Assembly (NCBI GenBank): GCA_050300015.1
Contig: JBNKWZ010000008.1
Location: 248,001 to 312,000 of the forward strand
Length of the DNA: 64,000 nt
Reading direction: 5' to 3'
DNA from: CAYZQH01 sp050300015
Lineage (GTDB): Bacteria; Pseudomonadota; Gammaproteobacteria; Pseudomonadales; Cellvibrionaceae
The translations under genes were made by a program, and so were the position numbers. Numbering within the stretch: position 1 is the stretch's first letter; each line of letters begins with the position of its first letter. Shown one piece after another: positions 1 to 7,833 of the stretch. Under the pieces are notes generated by a model that worked only from the letters and a program-made list of their open reading frames with translations, did not search any database and had not been told where the DNA came from.

Positions 1-174
1 CTGCGAAAATCACTTTTATTCAGTCTAGAAAATGACGCTATAAACGCAACCAACGGCTACCGTCTAAGAGATTCCGCCGGCATACAAATCGATGATTGGC
101 CTGTTTTTATACGAAAACATAAGCCCTGCTTCACTTTTTATACTTCAACGCTTTGGCTGGCAGATCTATCCTAA
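1..174 (+). CDS. C-terminal end of an unidentified protein, cut by the window edge
   Basis: Frame 1 is open from the first base through 57 codons to a TAA at 172-174, while frames 2 and 3 on this strand stop within the first 35 bases. The tail is mixed polar and aromatic and ends in the residues LWLADLS. A terminator-like hairpin starts three bases after the stop, which supports a real gene end. The product is not recognisable from so short a piece, and a chance open frame of this length is possible. Confidence 0.45.
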   Translation: MRKSLLFSLENDAINATNGYRLRDSAGIQIDDWPVFIRKHKPCFTFYTSTLWLADLS

Positions 175-176
175 GG

Positions 177-200
177 GCACCCCCGCATGAAGGGTGCTTT
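177..200 (+). terminator. weak intrinsic terminator after the edge gene
   Basis: GCACCC (177-182) pairs with GGGTGC (192-197) around a 9-nt loop and is followed by only three T residues. Its place directly after a stop codon is the main argument for it. Confidence 0.4.
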
Positions 201-924
201 GCCAATAATGAAGAGAAACACGACCAGCGTAATGACTACGGCGGTAAGTGAGCGTCATTCAGCATGCTCATTATTCAGGAGGCCTCATGCCCTTAAGTGT
301 TCGGCTGTAATAGCGCTATCTGACGCAACAACTCAGCTCAAAGATCGGGACAGTGCTTAGCCATCGTTAAAAAGCCTCATTCGGAATAACCAAGTCCGCA
401 ACGCCGATTTCGTTCACATTTAACCCTGTTAAATAGGACCAAAAACACTAAAAAGACGTTTTAAAGGCCAAAATAAATTCAATGGCGACACAAACTGTGA
501 CGCAGTTAGTGTTGTTCGTCGGCTATCGCGACCACTTATCATCGGCTTTGAACACCCGTCAAAAAGTGTCACTTTTAGTACGTTTCGGTAATAAAAACAG
601 CTTAGCGATATAAGCGATTAATCTGACTGTCCATTTTAATTTTGGTTATTAAAACGCTAAAACTGGCCGCTTTTTATAACTAAATTTGTCTTCTTGATTT
701 GTCTATTTATTATCCAGTCATTAGTCGCGGATAGAGTTTTTGCGGCTGCCAAAAACTTGACTGCGCCTGTCGCCATATTCCTTTTAGCCCATTTTGATCG
801 TCAATTTTCGCTCGGTGAAAGCCGGAATTCGCTGCACTAGGCTTTGAAAGTATGAAGTGGATCACGTCTTAGGGCGCATGTGGCTGAAAAGCCGGACCAT
901 TCCGAAGTTTGGAGCAGTTGGTTT
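201..924. other. non-coding stretch before the metalloprotease gene
   Basis: No convincing gene is seen. An AGGAGG Shine-Dalgarno match at about 277-282 precedes an ATG at 288, but that frame closes after seven codons. A 15-bp palindrome (AAAAGTG, T, CACTTTT) lies at 562-576 and could be an operator. The second half is AT-rich. TTGACT at 757-762 resembles a -35 box, but no good -10 follows at normal spacing, so no promoter is claimed. Confidence 0.4.
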
Positions 925-2652
925 ATGCAGTATTGGAAAAAAATTGGAATACAGGTGTTGTGGATGAGTGTGGTGGCCAGCACCCTTATAGGTTGTGGCG
1001 GTGGCAGCTCAAGCGACACAGGCTCAGAAGCGCGAACAAGCGTGAACTCAGTGGTGGCCCAGGAAAACACCAGCGTTGTCACCGAAACGGCAGTCGTTGA
1101 GAGCGTGTTCCCCCAAGACAGCGATAACTCACCCCTTGTAACGCTTAAGGGCACGATTACTTATGATCGAGTGCTGTTCGGTGCATTCAATTACAGTGGC
1201 TTGGATTACGATTCTATAGTGACCCTGCCTGTGCGGGGTGTCACGGTTCAAGCCATGACAGCCGGCGGCCAAGTGGTGGCCAGTACACAAACGGATATGG
1301 AGGGCTTTTACCAGCTAAGTGTTGCGCCAGAATCATCCGTTAAAGTTCGCGTAGTGGCGGAGCTGGTTGGTCGAGGGCAAGCCTCTTGGGATGTGGAGGT
1401 CAAAGACAACACGAGGGGTAATGCAGTTTACGTGATGGAAGGCTCACTGGTCTCCGTTGGGGCAGACACGCAAACCCGAAACCTCAATGCACACTCCGGC
1501 TGGACGGGTATTCGTTACGGCGATACACGTGCAGCGGCCCCATTTGCCATCTTGGATTCCATTTTTGATGCCTTGCAATTGGTGGTCGATGCTGAGCCAA
1601 ACCTCGTGTTACCCCCATTGGATCTATATTGGAGTGTGGACAATATTGCCATGAGTGGCAGCGTCAGCGAGGGTAACATTGGCACCTCTTACTATACCTC
1701 TGCCGGACCGTCGATTTATTTGTTAGGCGCAGCTAACAATGACAGTGACGAATATGATCGTGCCGTGATTCAACACGAGTTTGGTCACTATATCGAGCAC
1801 CAGTTGGCGCGAACCGAAAGCCTCGGTGGCAGCCACGGTCAAACATCCAAACTTGATATGCGAGTGGCCTTTGGCGAAGGCTGGGGCAATGCTTTTTCCG
1901 GTATGGCAGGTAACGACCCTCTGTATCGTGATTCTCTGGGCTCGAATCAATCCCTGGCGTTTAGCTTTGATGTGGAGGCACGGGCACGCACCAACGGTTG
2001 GTTCAGTGAAGCCACCATGCAAGCCCTTTTGTACGATGTGTTCGACAGCAACAGCGATTTCGGCGACGAACTTGATTTAGGGTTTGGCGCGATTTACCGA
2101 GTGCTCACCAGCGATAACTATCTGGACTTTGAAGGCGTTGCTTCTGTCTACCCATTTATCGCCGAATTGAAACGTCAAAACCCAGCGCAAGCAGAGGCGA
2201 TCACGGCCTTGGCAGAGAGCTACGGAATTTATGGTGAAGGGATGTGGGGCGAAAACGAAACCAATAACGGGGGTTCAGACATTACCTTACCGCTTTATCA
2301 AAACTTAAGTGAGGGCAACACTAAGAACGTGTGCAGTAACAATGGTGATCTGGCGTACAACGGTATGGAAGTCCGACGTTTGGTTCGCATTGAAGTAAAT
2401 CATACGGGTCAATATGACTTTCGTGCATCAAGAAATGGCGGCGTACTTTCGCGAACCAATCCTCAAATGAAGTTGTTGCACAAGGGGTATGAGGTGGCGT
2501 CGGCCTTGTCTGGTAATTCCGATTCCGACAGTTTTACGGCCACGCTGACACCTGGCAACTATGTTTTAGAAGTCTATGAGCAAGCCAATGCTGATCAATA
2601 TACCAGTGCCGGCGGTGTTGCTTGCTTTAATGTTCGCTTTACACAAATTTAG
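925..2652 (+). CDS. secreted zinc-metalloprotease lipoprotein (gluzincin-like), unassigned family
   Basis: The 575-residue product is probably exported and lipid-anchored. With the ATG at 925 it starts with a basic, hydrophobic signal peptide and a lipobox LIGC ending at Cys24, followed by Gly and Ser residues. An earlier in-frame start at 880 would put 15 extra polar residues before the signal peptide; GGAG at 911-914 fits the 925 start. Residues about 70-140 look like a carboxypeptidase-regulatory beta-sandwich. The zinc motif HEFGH is at residues 284-288, and a later GEGWGN motif probably supplies the third ligand, as in gluzincins. The C-terminal 110 residues resemble a pre-peptidase beta domain. 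The next gene starts 10 bp downstream, so the two are probably co-transcribed. Peptidase activity is inferred from the motif; the substrate is unknown. Confidence 0.75.
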   Translation: MQYWKKIGIQVLWMSVVASTLIGCGGGSSSDTGSEARTSVNSVVAQENTSVVTETAVVESVFPQDSDNSPLVTLKGTITYDRVLFGAFNYSGLDYDSIVTLPVRGVTVQAMTAGGQVVASTQTDMEGFYQLSVAPESSVKVRVVAELVGRGQASWDVEVKDNTRGNAVYVMEGSLVSVGADTQTRNLNAHSGWTGIRYGDTRAAAPFAILDSIFDALQLVVDAEPNLVLPPLDLYWSVDNIAMSGSVSEGNIGTSYYTSAGPSIYLLGAANNDSDEYDRAVIQHEFGHYIEHQLARTESLGGSHGQTSKLDMRVAFGEGWGNAFSGMAGNDPLYRDSLGSNQSLAFSFDVEARARTNGWFSEATMQALLYDVFDSNSDFGDELDLGFGAIYRVLTSDNYLDFEGVASVYPFIAELKRQNPAQAEAITALAESYGIYGEGMWGENETNNGGSDITLPLYQNLSEGNTKNVCSNNGDLAYNGMEVRRLVRIEVNHTGQYDFRASRNGGVLSRTNPQMKLLHKGYEVASALSGNSDSDSFTATLTPGNYVLEVYEQANADQYTSAGGVACFNVRFTQI

Positions 2653-2662
2653 GGGGCCAACC

Positions 2663-3253
2663 ATGTTGAACGCAACTTTGATTTCAAAATCTCTGGCCAT
2701 TGGTTTCGCCGGTGCTGTCTCATTGGGATTATTAGGTGGCGGTGTCGTCAGGCATCTATTAAACCATGAGGGGTCCTTAGCGCAGTCGGCGAATTCGCAC
2801 TTAGTGCATACAGTTAGCGAACATACTCATGCGCCTCACGGAAAACCGGGTGCAGATGTGGTCAATCAAAACACAACGGGTTATTTTTTGGATGTGTTTG
2901 AAGAGCGTGACCTTACTTTAACCTTAAGTACGGAGCATGCGAATGGAGCCTTAACCATCGACCTGGAAACTGACGAGGGCCTGATGTTGATCAGTGAAAA
3001 AAGCCACTGGAAAATTAACATCGACCAGCCGCAAGCCATCAATTTACCCATTCGTTTGTATGGTGCAGCTGAGGGGCGTCACCATGTTCACATTTTTATC
3101 ACTCATACCGATATCGAAGGCAAGGTCACGGCACGCGCTTTGGCCCAGCAGGTGGATGTGGGTACAGGAAGTTTGGAAACACAACGGTACAAGTCTGCAA
3201 AGGTCCAACATGCCAGTGAAGTGGTACTGCCGGCAGCAGAAGAAATCTACTAG
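2663..3253 (+). CDS. hypothetical periplasmic or membrane-anchored protein, partner of the metalloprotease
   Basis: The ATG at 2663 follows a purine-rich AGGGGG and gives 196 residues. The first 35 residues form a hydrophobic segment rich in Gly, Ala and Leu, a signal peptide or anchor. A His-rich stretch follows at about residues 45-65 (HLVH, HTH, HGK), which might bind metal. The rest is predicted beta-rich and soluble. The 10-bp gap to the upstream protease suggests one transcript, so an accessory, substrate or inhibitor role is possible. I do not recognise the family. Confidence 0.65.
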   Translation: MLNATLISKSLAIGFAGAVSLGLLGGGVVRHLLNHEGSLAQSANSHLVHTVSEHTHAPHGKPGADVVNQNTTGYFLDVFEERDLTLTLSTEHANGALTIDLETDEGLMLISEKSHWKINIDQPQAINLPIRLYGAAEGRHHVHIFITHTDIEGKVTARALAQQVDVGTGSLETQRYKSAKVQHASEVVLPAAEEIY

Positions 3254-3305
3254 CCGACTTTAGCTATTAATCCGGCAATTAAATAAATCTTCTATCTGTT
3301 GAATC

Positions 3306-3362
3306 GCACGCCTTTAAAATACTGCGAAAATGTGTGAATTTCCTTTTATTTTAAGGGCGTGC
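3306..3362. repeat. 15-bp inverted repeat between convergent genes
   Basis: GCACGCCTTTAAAAT (3306-3320) pairs with ATTTTAAGGGCGTGC (3348-3362), with one G-T wobble and a 27-nt loop. It sits between the ends of the + strand hypothetical gene and the - strand nasA, so a bidirectional terminator or mRNA-end stabiliser is plausible. There is no clean T-run directly after the stem. A second small palindrome (ATTACC, G, GGTAAT) lies just beyond at 3384-3396. Confidence 0.55.
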
Positions 3363-3415
3363 CGAATTAACCCGACATAAAGGATTACCGGGTAATAAAA
3401 ACTCAGAGCGATGCT

Positions 3416-6088
3416 TTAAGCTTCAACGACCGAGGGCGGTTTGCAGCTTTCGATAAGTGCATTCAGTTCTGGAATGCACGAGCCACAATTGGTGCCGCAT
3501 TTTAAAGCTTGGCCCAATTGCTCTGCATTGCATACGCCGTTCTCAATGGCCTCGCGAATGGCCACCTCACCCACTTGAAAACACGAGCAAATGATAGCGC
3601 CAGGGTCAGCGCCGGCATCCAATGGGGAGCCTGCCAAAACCGTTAGGCGATCTTCACGTGTAATGGTGTGACCCAGCTGTTGCTCAAGCCAGGCATGTTC
3701 ATGGGCTTTGGGATGGGTGTTGCCAGTAAAATGAAACGCGACTGAAAGCTTGCCGTGATGAAATCCAACGGCTTTAAAAAATTGGTTCCCTGAATCCGTG
3801 TGGGTTATCCAATCCTCTATTTGGGGATACAAGCCACGCAGCCAAACCTCCCAATCCTGCGGCATCGCTACATCAGCCAAACGGTATTTAAAGCCGTTGG
3901 CCAAAGGCATTTGGCACCAGTAATCTGTGGCCGGCGTAAGCGTCTCGGTTGTGAGTAAAACCCCTTGCCAAGCCCATTCACACTTTGCCAACGTCACCGG
4001 TGAGTGTTTGAATTCTGGTTGCCCACATAAAGGGTCCGTGATGGGTAACACCAACGCACTGATACGCGCTTCGGAAGCGTTTCGATCGTTCCAATGAATG
4101 GGTGCAAATACTTCTCGACGCCGTATTTTCTCCGATAATACCGCGCGCCCCTTGTAGCGACCTTGTGCGTTCGACAGTTCAACAATGTCACCTTCGGCGA
4201 TAAAAAGTTGGGCCGCCGTGTCGGGGCGAATCTCTACAAAAGGTTCTTCAGTGTGACGTGTGAGCTTGGTAATATTGCCTGTGCGGCTCATGGTATGCCA
4301 TTGATCGCGCACACGCCCCGTGTTCAGCAAAACTTGATGCGTGTTTGCGGCTTGTTGGGGATATTGCGCATGAATCGCGATGAGTTTGGCTCGTCTGTCA
4401 GCGGTATAAAATCGACCATCGCTTAGCAGTCGAGTGCTGGAGGTATTTTGGTCTTTGCGTTTTGGCCATTGAAACGGCTTGAGACGTAGATAGTCCTCGC
4501 GTGATATTTTTTCAAACGCAGAGATATCAAACGCGCGCGAATCGTTGTTCTCAAAACCCGACAGGGCTGCGTGTTCACAAAAAAGTTCATGGGCCGAGGT
4601 GTAGGGAAAGTCTTTTTCAAAACCCAAATGCTGGGCGAATGCAGTGATAATTTCCCAATCGTGTTTGGCGGCCGAAGGCGCGTGTAAAAATCCACTTTGC
4701 AAAGAGATACAGCGTTCGGAATTGGTGACGGTGCCGACTTTTTCTCCCCAAGTGGTGGTGGGCAATAACACATGGGCTTCTTTGGCGGTATCGGTATTGG
4801 CGACGCATTCGCTTACCACCACACATTCACATTGACGCAGTGCTTCACGTACGGCATTGGCATTGGGCATGCTTACAACCGGGTTGGTGGCCATAATCCA
4901 AATGGCTTTAATTTTTCCTGAACGTGCAGCCTCAAACAGATCCACCGCCTTTAAGCCTTCTTTTTGCGCCATACGCGGGGCGTTCCAAAATCGCTGTACG
5001 CGTGAAAGGGCCTCTTCGTCGCCGAAATTCATGTGCGCGGCCAATTGATTGGCAAGCCCGCCTACCTCGCGCCCGCCCATGGCATTGGGTTGGCCGGTGA
5101 TGGAAAAAGGGGTGGCACCAGGGTGACCGATACGTCCGGTTGCAAGGTGACAGTTGATGATGGCATTGCCTTTGTCTACACCCGAAGAAGACTGATTAAT
5201 GCCTTGAGAAAAAACGGTAACGGTTTTAAAGGTACTGCCATACCATGCAAAAAATTGTTGAACGGCATCCAGGTCAATGTCACAACGCTCGGCAGTGTCT
5301 TGCACTGTTTGACAGTCAGTTTGTGCAGCAGCAAGTGCCTCATCAAATCCATTGCAGTGGCGCGCTATATAGTCGCTATCCACTAATTGCTCACTCGCCA
5401 AATAACTGAGTAATCCATTAAATAAAAATGCATCGCTACCGGGTCGTATGGGTAGATGTAAATCTGCAATATCACAGGTGGGGGTGCGGCGGGGATCAAT
5501 CACGACGACTTTCATATTGTGATTTTTCTTTGCGGCAACAATGCGTTGGTACACGACAGGATGGGTGTATGCCATATTGGAACCCACCAATATCAGTAAG
5601 TTGCACTGCTCTAAGTCTTCATAGCAGCCCGGCACAATGTCTTCACCAAAGGCGCGCTTGTGAGCGACTACGGCCGAAGCCATGCAGAGTCGCGAATTGG
5701 TATCCACATTAGCGGTACCCAAAAACCCTTTCATTAATTTGTTGGCCACGTAATAGTCTTCAGTTAACAGCTGGCCGGACAAATAAAAAGCCACTGCATC
5801 GGGGCCGTGGGTATCAATAATACGTTTGAATTCCGCCGCCGTGTGCGACAGGGCGGCATCCCAGGAAGTAGGAAGGCCGTTTACAATGGGTGTGGTTAAG
5901 CGATCAGTGAGAATTTGGGTTTCATGTAAAGAAGCACCTTTAACGCATAGCTTGCCGTAGTTGGCCGGATGCGTATTATCGCCGCTAAGGGCCACAATCT
6001 GGTTGTCCTCAGTGGTGGCGGTCACGCCGCAGCCTACACCGCAATAGCAGCAGGTTGTGTGATGGGTTTGGGAGGTTGGTAAGTTCAT
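3416..6088 (-). CDS. nasA: assimilatory nitrate reductase, catalytic subunit
   Basis: This cytoplasmic molybdenum bis-MGD enzyme reduces nitrate to nitrite for nitrogen assimilation. The start at 6088 gives 890 residues and puts the N-terminal [4Fe-4S] motif at once: C13, C16, C20 and C48 (Cx2Cx3Cx27C). The ORF extends to 6184 but would add 32 residues overlapping the previous gene. The molybdopterin oxidoreductase and dinucleotide-binding domains fill residues about 50-780. The last 60 residues carry a BFD-like [2Fe-2S] domain (CSC, then CGTNCGSC), as in NasA/NarB enzymes that take electrons from a flavoprotein partner. That partner is the gene 22 bp upstream. No nitrite reductase is present in the window. 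Confidence 0.93.
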   Translation of the reverse strand: MNLPTSQTHHTTCCYCGVGCGVTATTEDNQIVALSGDNTHPANYGKLCVKGASLHETQILTDRLTTPIVNGLPTSWDAALSHTAAEFKRIIDTHGPDAVAFYLSGQLLTEDYYVANKLMKGFLGTANVDTNSRLCMASAVVAHKRAFGEDIVPGCYEDLEQCNLLILVGSNMAYTHPVVYQRIVAAKKNHNMKVVVIDPRRTPTCDIADLHLPIRPGSDAFLFNGLLSYLASEQLVDSDYIARHCNGFDEALAAAQTDCQTVQDTAERCDIDLDAVQQFFAWYGSTFKTVTVFSQGINQSSSGVDKGNAIINCHLATGRIGHPGATPFSITGQPNAMGGREVGGLANQLAAHMNFGDEEALSRVQRFWNAPRMAQKEGLKAVDLFEAARSGKIKAIWIMATNPVVSMPNANAVREALRQCECVVVSECVANTDTAKEAHVLLPTTTWGEKVGTVTNSERCISLQSGFLHAPSAAKHDWEIITAFAQHLGFEKDFPYTSAHELFCEHAALSGFENNDSRAFDISAFEKISREDYLRLKPFQWPKRKDQNTSSTRLLSDGRFYTADRRAKLIAIHAQYPQQAANTHQVLLNTGRVRDQWHTMSRTGNITKLTRHTEEPFVEIRPDTAAQLFIAEGDIVELSNAQGRYKGRAVLSEKIRRREVFAPIHWNDRNASEARISALVLPITDPLCGQPEFKHSPVTLAKCEWAWQGVLLTTETLTPATDYWCQMPLANGFKYRLADVAMPQDWEVWLRGLYPQIEDWITHTDSGNQFFKAVGFHHGKLSVAFHFTGNTHPKAHEHAWLEQQLGHTITREDRLTVLAGSPLDAGADPGAIICSCFQVGEVAIREAIENGVCNAEQLGQALKCGTNCGSCIPELNALIESCKPPSVVEA

Positions 6089-6110
6089 AGAGGCATCAAT
6101 AGTATTGTAT

Positions 6111-7352
6111 TCAGGCCACTTGGCCTGTAAGGGGTTCACAATAGGCCTGGCCAAATAACAATGTGCTAATGTGGGCGCTGACATCGCACCCGCTGTTCAT
6201 TAATTCAAAGTAAAAGAGCCCATCGCGGGTATCGCCGTATAGCACAATGCCCACCAGTTGATTACCCCGTAACAGTAATTTTCGGTAAGCCCGATTTTTG
6301 GGGTCGTTAATCACCAGGCAGCGATGCTCGGGTTGGGTTAAATGCTCACCTGCAGAAAATACATTTACGCCCGACACTTTCAATTTGGTGGCCACCGGTT
6401 GTAAATCAAACGGCGTGTAAGCAAGTCCTGCAAGTCTTTGTGCCAAACATTTGCATTGGCGCCAAATGGGATCCACTAAACCAAATGTGGTGTTTTGATA
6501 TTCAGAGCACTCGCCCAGCGCGCTGATGTGCGCGGCGCTAGTACGCAGTGCCTCATCCACAATAATGGCGCGAGTAGTCGCCAAATTCGCCGTGTGAGCC
6601 AATTCAGTATTGGGGGTAATGCCGGTGGCCACCACCGCCAAAGTGCATTCAATGTTTTGACCATTGGTTAAGGTCGCTCCGGTTAACTGCGCCTTGCCGT
6701 TAAAGCTCGCCACCTCTGTTCCCAATTGAAAGCGAATATTTTTTTCTGCCATTTCGGCTTTTAAATATGTGCCCGCTTGAGGGTCTAGTTGGCGGCTGAG
6801 TAGGTGATGAGAGCGGTGTACTAGGGTTACCGTAGCCCCGCGCTTGGCCAAACCATAGGCGGCTTCCAAGCCCAGTAAGCCTCCGCCTACTACCAGCGCG
6901 TGAGTTTGTGGTGTGACGGTTTGGGTCATCGTTGCTACGTCATCCAAGGTTCGAAATGCCATAACGCCCGCCGGTGCTTTCAATTGTGCGGGGATGGTCG
7001 CCGGGCGGGAGCCGGTGGCGATCACCAATTCGTCGTAGTGGAGTGGGCTGCCGTGACTGAGCGTGAGCGACTGCTCTTTGGCATTGATGGCGAGCACACG
7101 CCGCCCTCCAAGAAAGGTGATTTTTTGAGCCGCGTAAAAGCTTGCATCCTTTTGAATGATGTTCGAAACAGAGGTCTCCTCGGCCAGCACGGAGGACAGG
7201 AGTATTCGGTTGTAGCTGCCCTGAGGTTCATCTCCAATCACTGTGATGCGATAAGGGGCTGATAAGCGTAAAAGTTCATCCACCAGGCGCCCAGCAGCCA
7301 TACCATTGCCAACAATCACCAGGTGCAAAAGCCGGTTGAGCGAAGATGCCAC
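6111..7352 (-). CDS. nasB: FAD/NAD(P)H-dependent oxidoreductase, nitrate reductase electron-transfer partner (NirB-like N-terminal half)
   Basis: The product is a pyridine-nucleotide disulphide oxidoreductase-type flavoprotein. A first Rossmann motif (GNGMAAGR) lies near the N-terminus and a second (GGGLLGLEAAYG) mid-protein, followed by a NirB-like C-terminal domain. It matches the diaphorase part of NirB, without the siroheme part or a BFD domain; the BFD domain is instead at the end of NasA. It probably passes NAD(P)H electrons to NasA. I chose the GTG at 7352 (413 residues) because GAGG lies 8 nt before it; the longer frame begins with a TTG at 7370 and lacks a ribosome site. First gene of a two-gene operon behind a sigma-54 promoter. 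The symbol is used by function; nomenclature varies. Confidence 0.8.
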   Translation of the reverse strand: MASSLNRLLHLVIVGNGMAAGRLVDELLRLSAPYRITVIGDEPQGSYNRILLSSVLAEETSVSNIIQKDASFYAAQKITFLGGRRVLAINAKEQSLTLSHGSPLHYDELVIATGSRPATIPAQLKAPAGVMAFRTLDDVATMTQTVTPQTHALVVGGGLLGLEAAYGLAKRGATVTLVHRSHHLLSRQLDPQAGTYLKAEMAEKNIRFQLGTEVASFNGKAQLTGATLTNGQNIECTLAVVATGITPNTELAHTANLATTRAIIVDEALRTSAAHISALGECSEYQNTTFGLVDPIWRQCKCLAQRLAGLAYTPFDLQPVATKLKVSGVNVFSAGEHLTQPEHRCLVINDPKNRAYRKLLLRGNQLVGIVLYGDTRDGLFYFELMNSGCDVSAHISTLLFGQAYCEPLTGQVA

Positions 7353-7419
7353 GTTCAAATCCTCGAGCAATTAATTCGTGAAATGGGGAAAACCCGAAAT
7401 AGTCATTCGCTAAGAGTTA

Positions 7420-7434
7420 GCAATAGTTACGCCA
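7420..7434 (-). promoter_or_regulatory. sigma-54 (RpoN) promoter of the nas operon
   Basis: Read on the - strand, TGGC (7434-7431) is followed after exactly 7 nt by TTGC (7423-7420). This matches the -24/-12 consensus (TGGCACG, N4, TTGC) in spacing and in both invariant GG and GC pairs. Transcription would start near 7408, giving a leader of about 56 nt before the GTG. RpoN control suits nitrogen assimilation genes. Confidence 0.7.
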
Positions 7435-7457
7435 GTGCTATTAATTAAATGAATAAA

Positions 7458-7472
7458 GCACTGTTTTGGCGC
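7458..7472. promoter_or_regulatory. candidate NtrC-binding site upstream of the nas promoter
   Basis: GCACT, N5, GGCGC resembles the dyad NtrC site of enteric bacteria (GCACC, N5, GGTGC). It is centred about 55-60 nt upstream of the predicted start, closer than is usual for an enhancer. An overlapping inverted repeat AGTGCT (7434-7439) / AGCACT (7457-7462) is also present. A single site with two mismatches is suggestive only. Confidence 0.45.
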
Positions 7473-7774
7473 CTCTGTAAAAAAGGCTTAGAAAACTGTG
7501 CTTATAAAATTCATAATAATAAGGCTATATGTAGATATAATCGGATAACGTGCTGAAAGTAATGTTTTTCCAATTTGAGCGTTAAAATTTGAGGTTCTTT
7601 GAAGGTGCCGCAACTTGAGTTAAGCCTGCACTAATACTGCGCATCCGTGTTCAGTTGTTGAAGCTATCAGAGAAATAATCAATAAAAAAAGCACTCTTTT
7701 GGGTTTTATGTGCACCATTAATGTTCTTTTTTGGCGCTTCGTGGCGTGCCTTGGAGCTTGGCTTGGCGACAAAT
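7473..7774. other. divergent intergenic region between nas and uvrD
   Basis: Together with the marked sites this AT-rich region separates the divergent nas operon and uvrD. No gene is seen; the longest - strand frame (7620-7835) overlaps the LexA box and the uvrD start and has no ribosome site. Nothing else is recognised. Confidence 0.4.
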
Positions 7775-7790
7775 CTGTATAAACATACAG
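7775..7790 (+). promoter_or_regulatory. LexA box (SOS operator) of uvrD
   Basis: CTGTATAAACATACAG is an exact CTGT-N8-ACAG LexA operator with near-perfect dyad symmetry, 44 bp before the uvrD start codon. uvrD is a known SOS gene in gammaproteobacteria, so site and gene agree. Confidence 0.88.
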
Positions 7791-7833
7791 TTTTTGCGGT
7801 ACTGAACCGGATTTATTGCTAGAATGCCGCCCC

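Noticed and set aside
288..311. Seven-codon open frame behind an AGGAGG site, a possible leader peptide
   Set aside because: The gene that follows starts more than 600 bp later and there is no attenuator structure, so the site is probably fortuitous.
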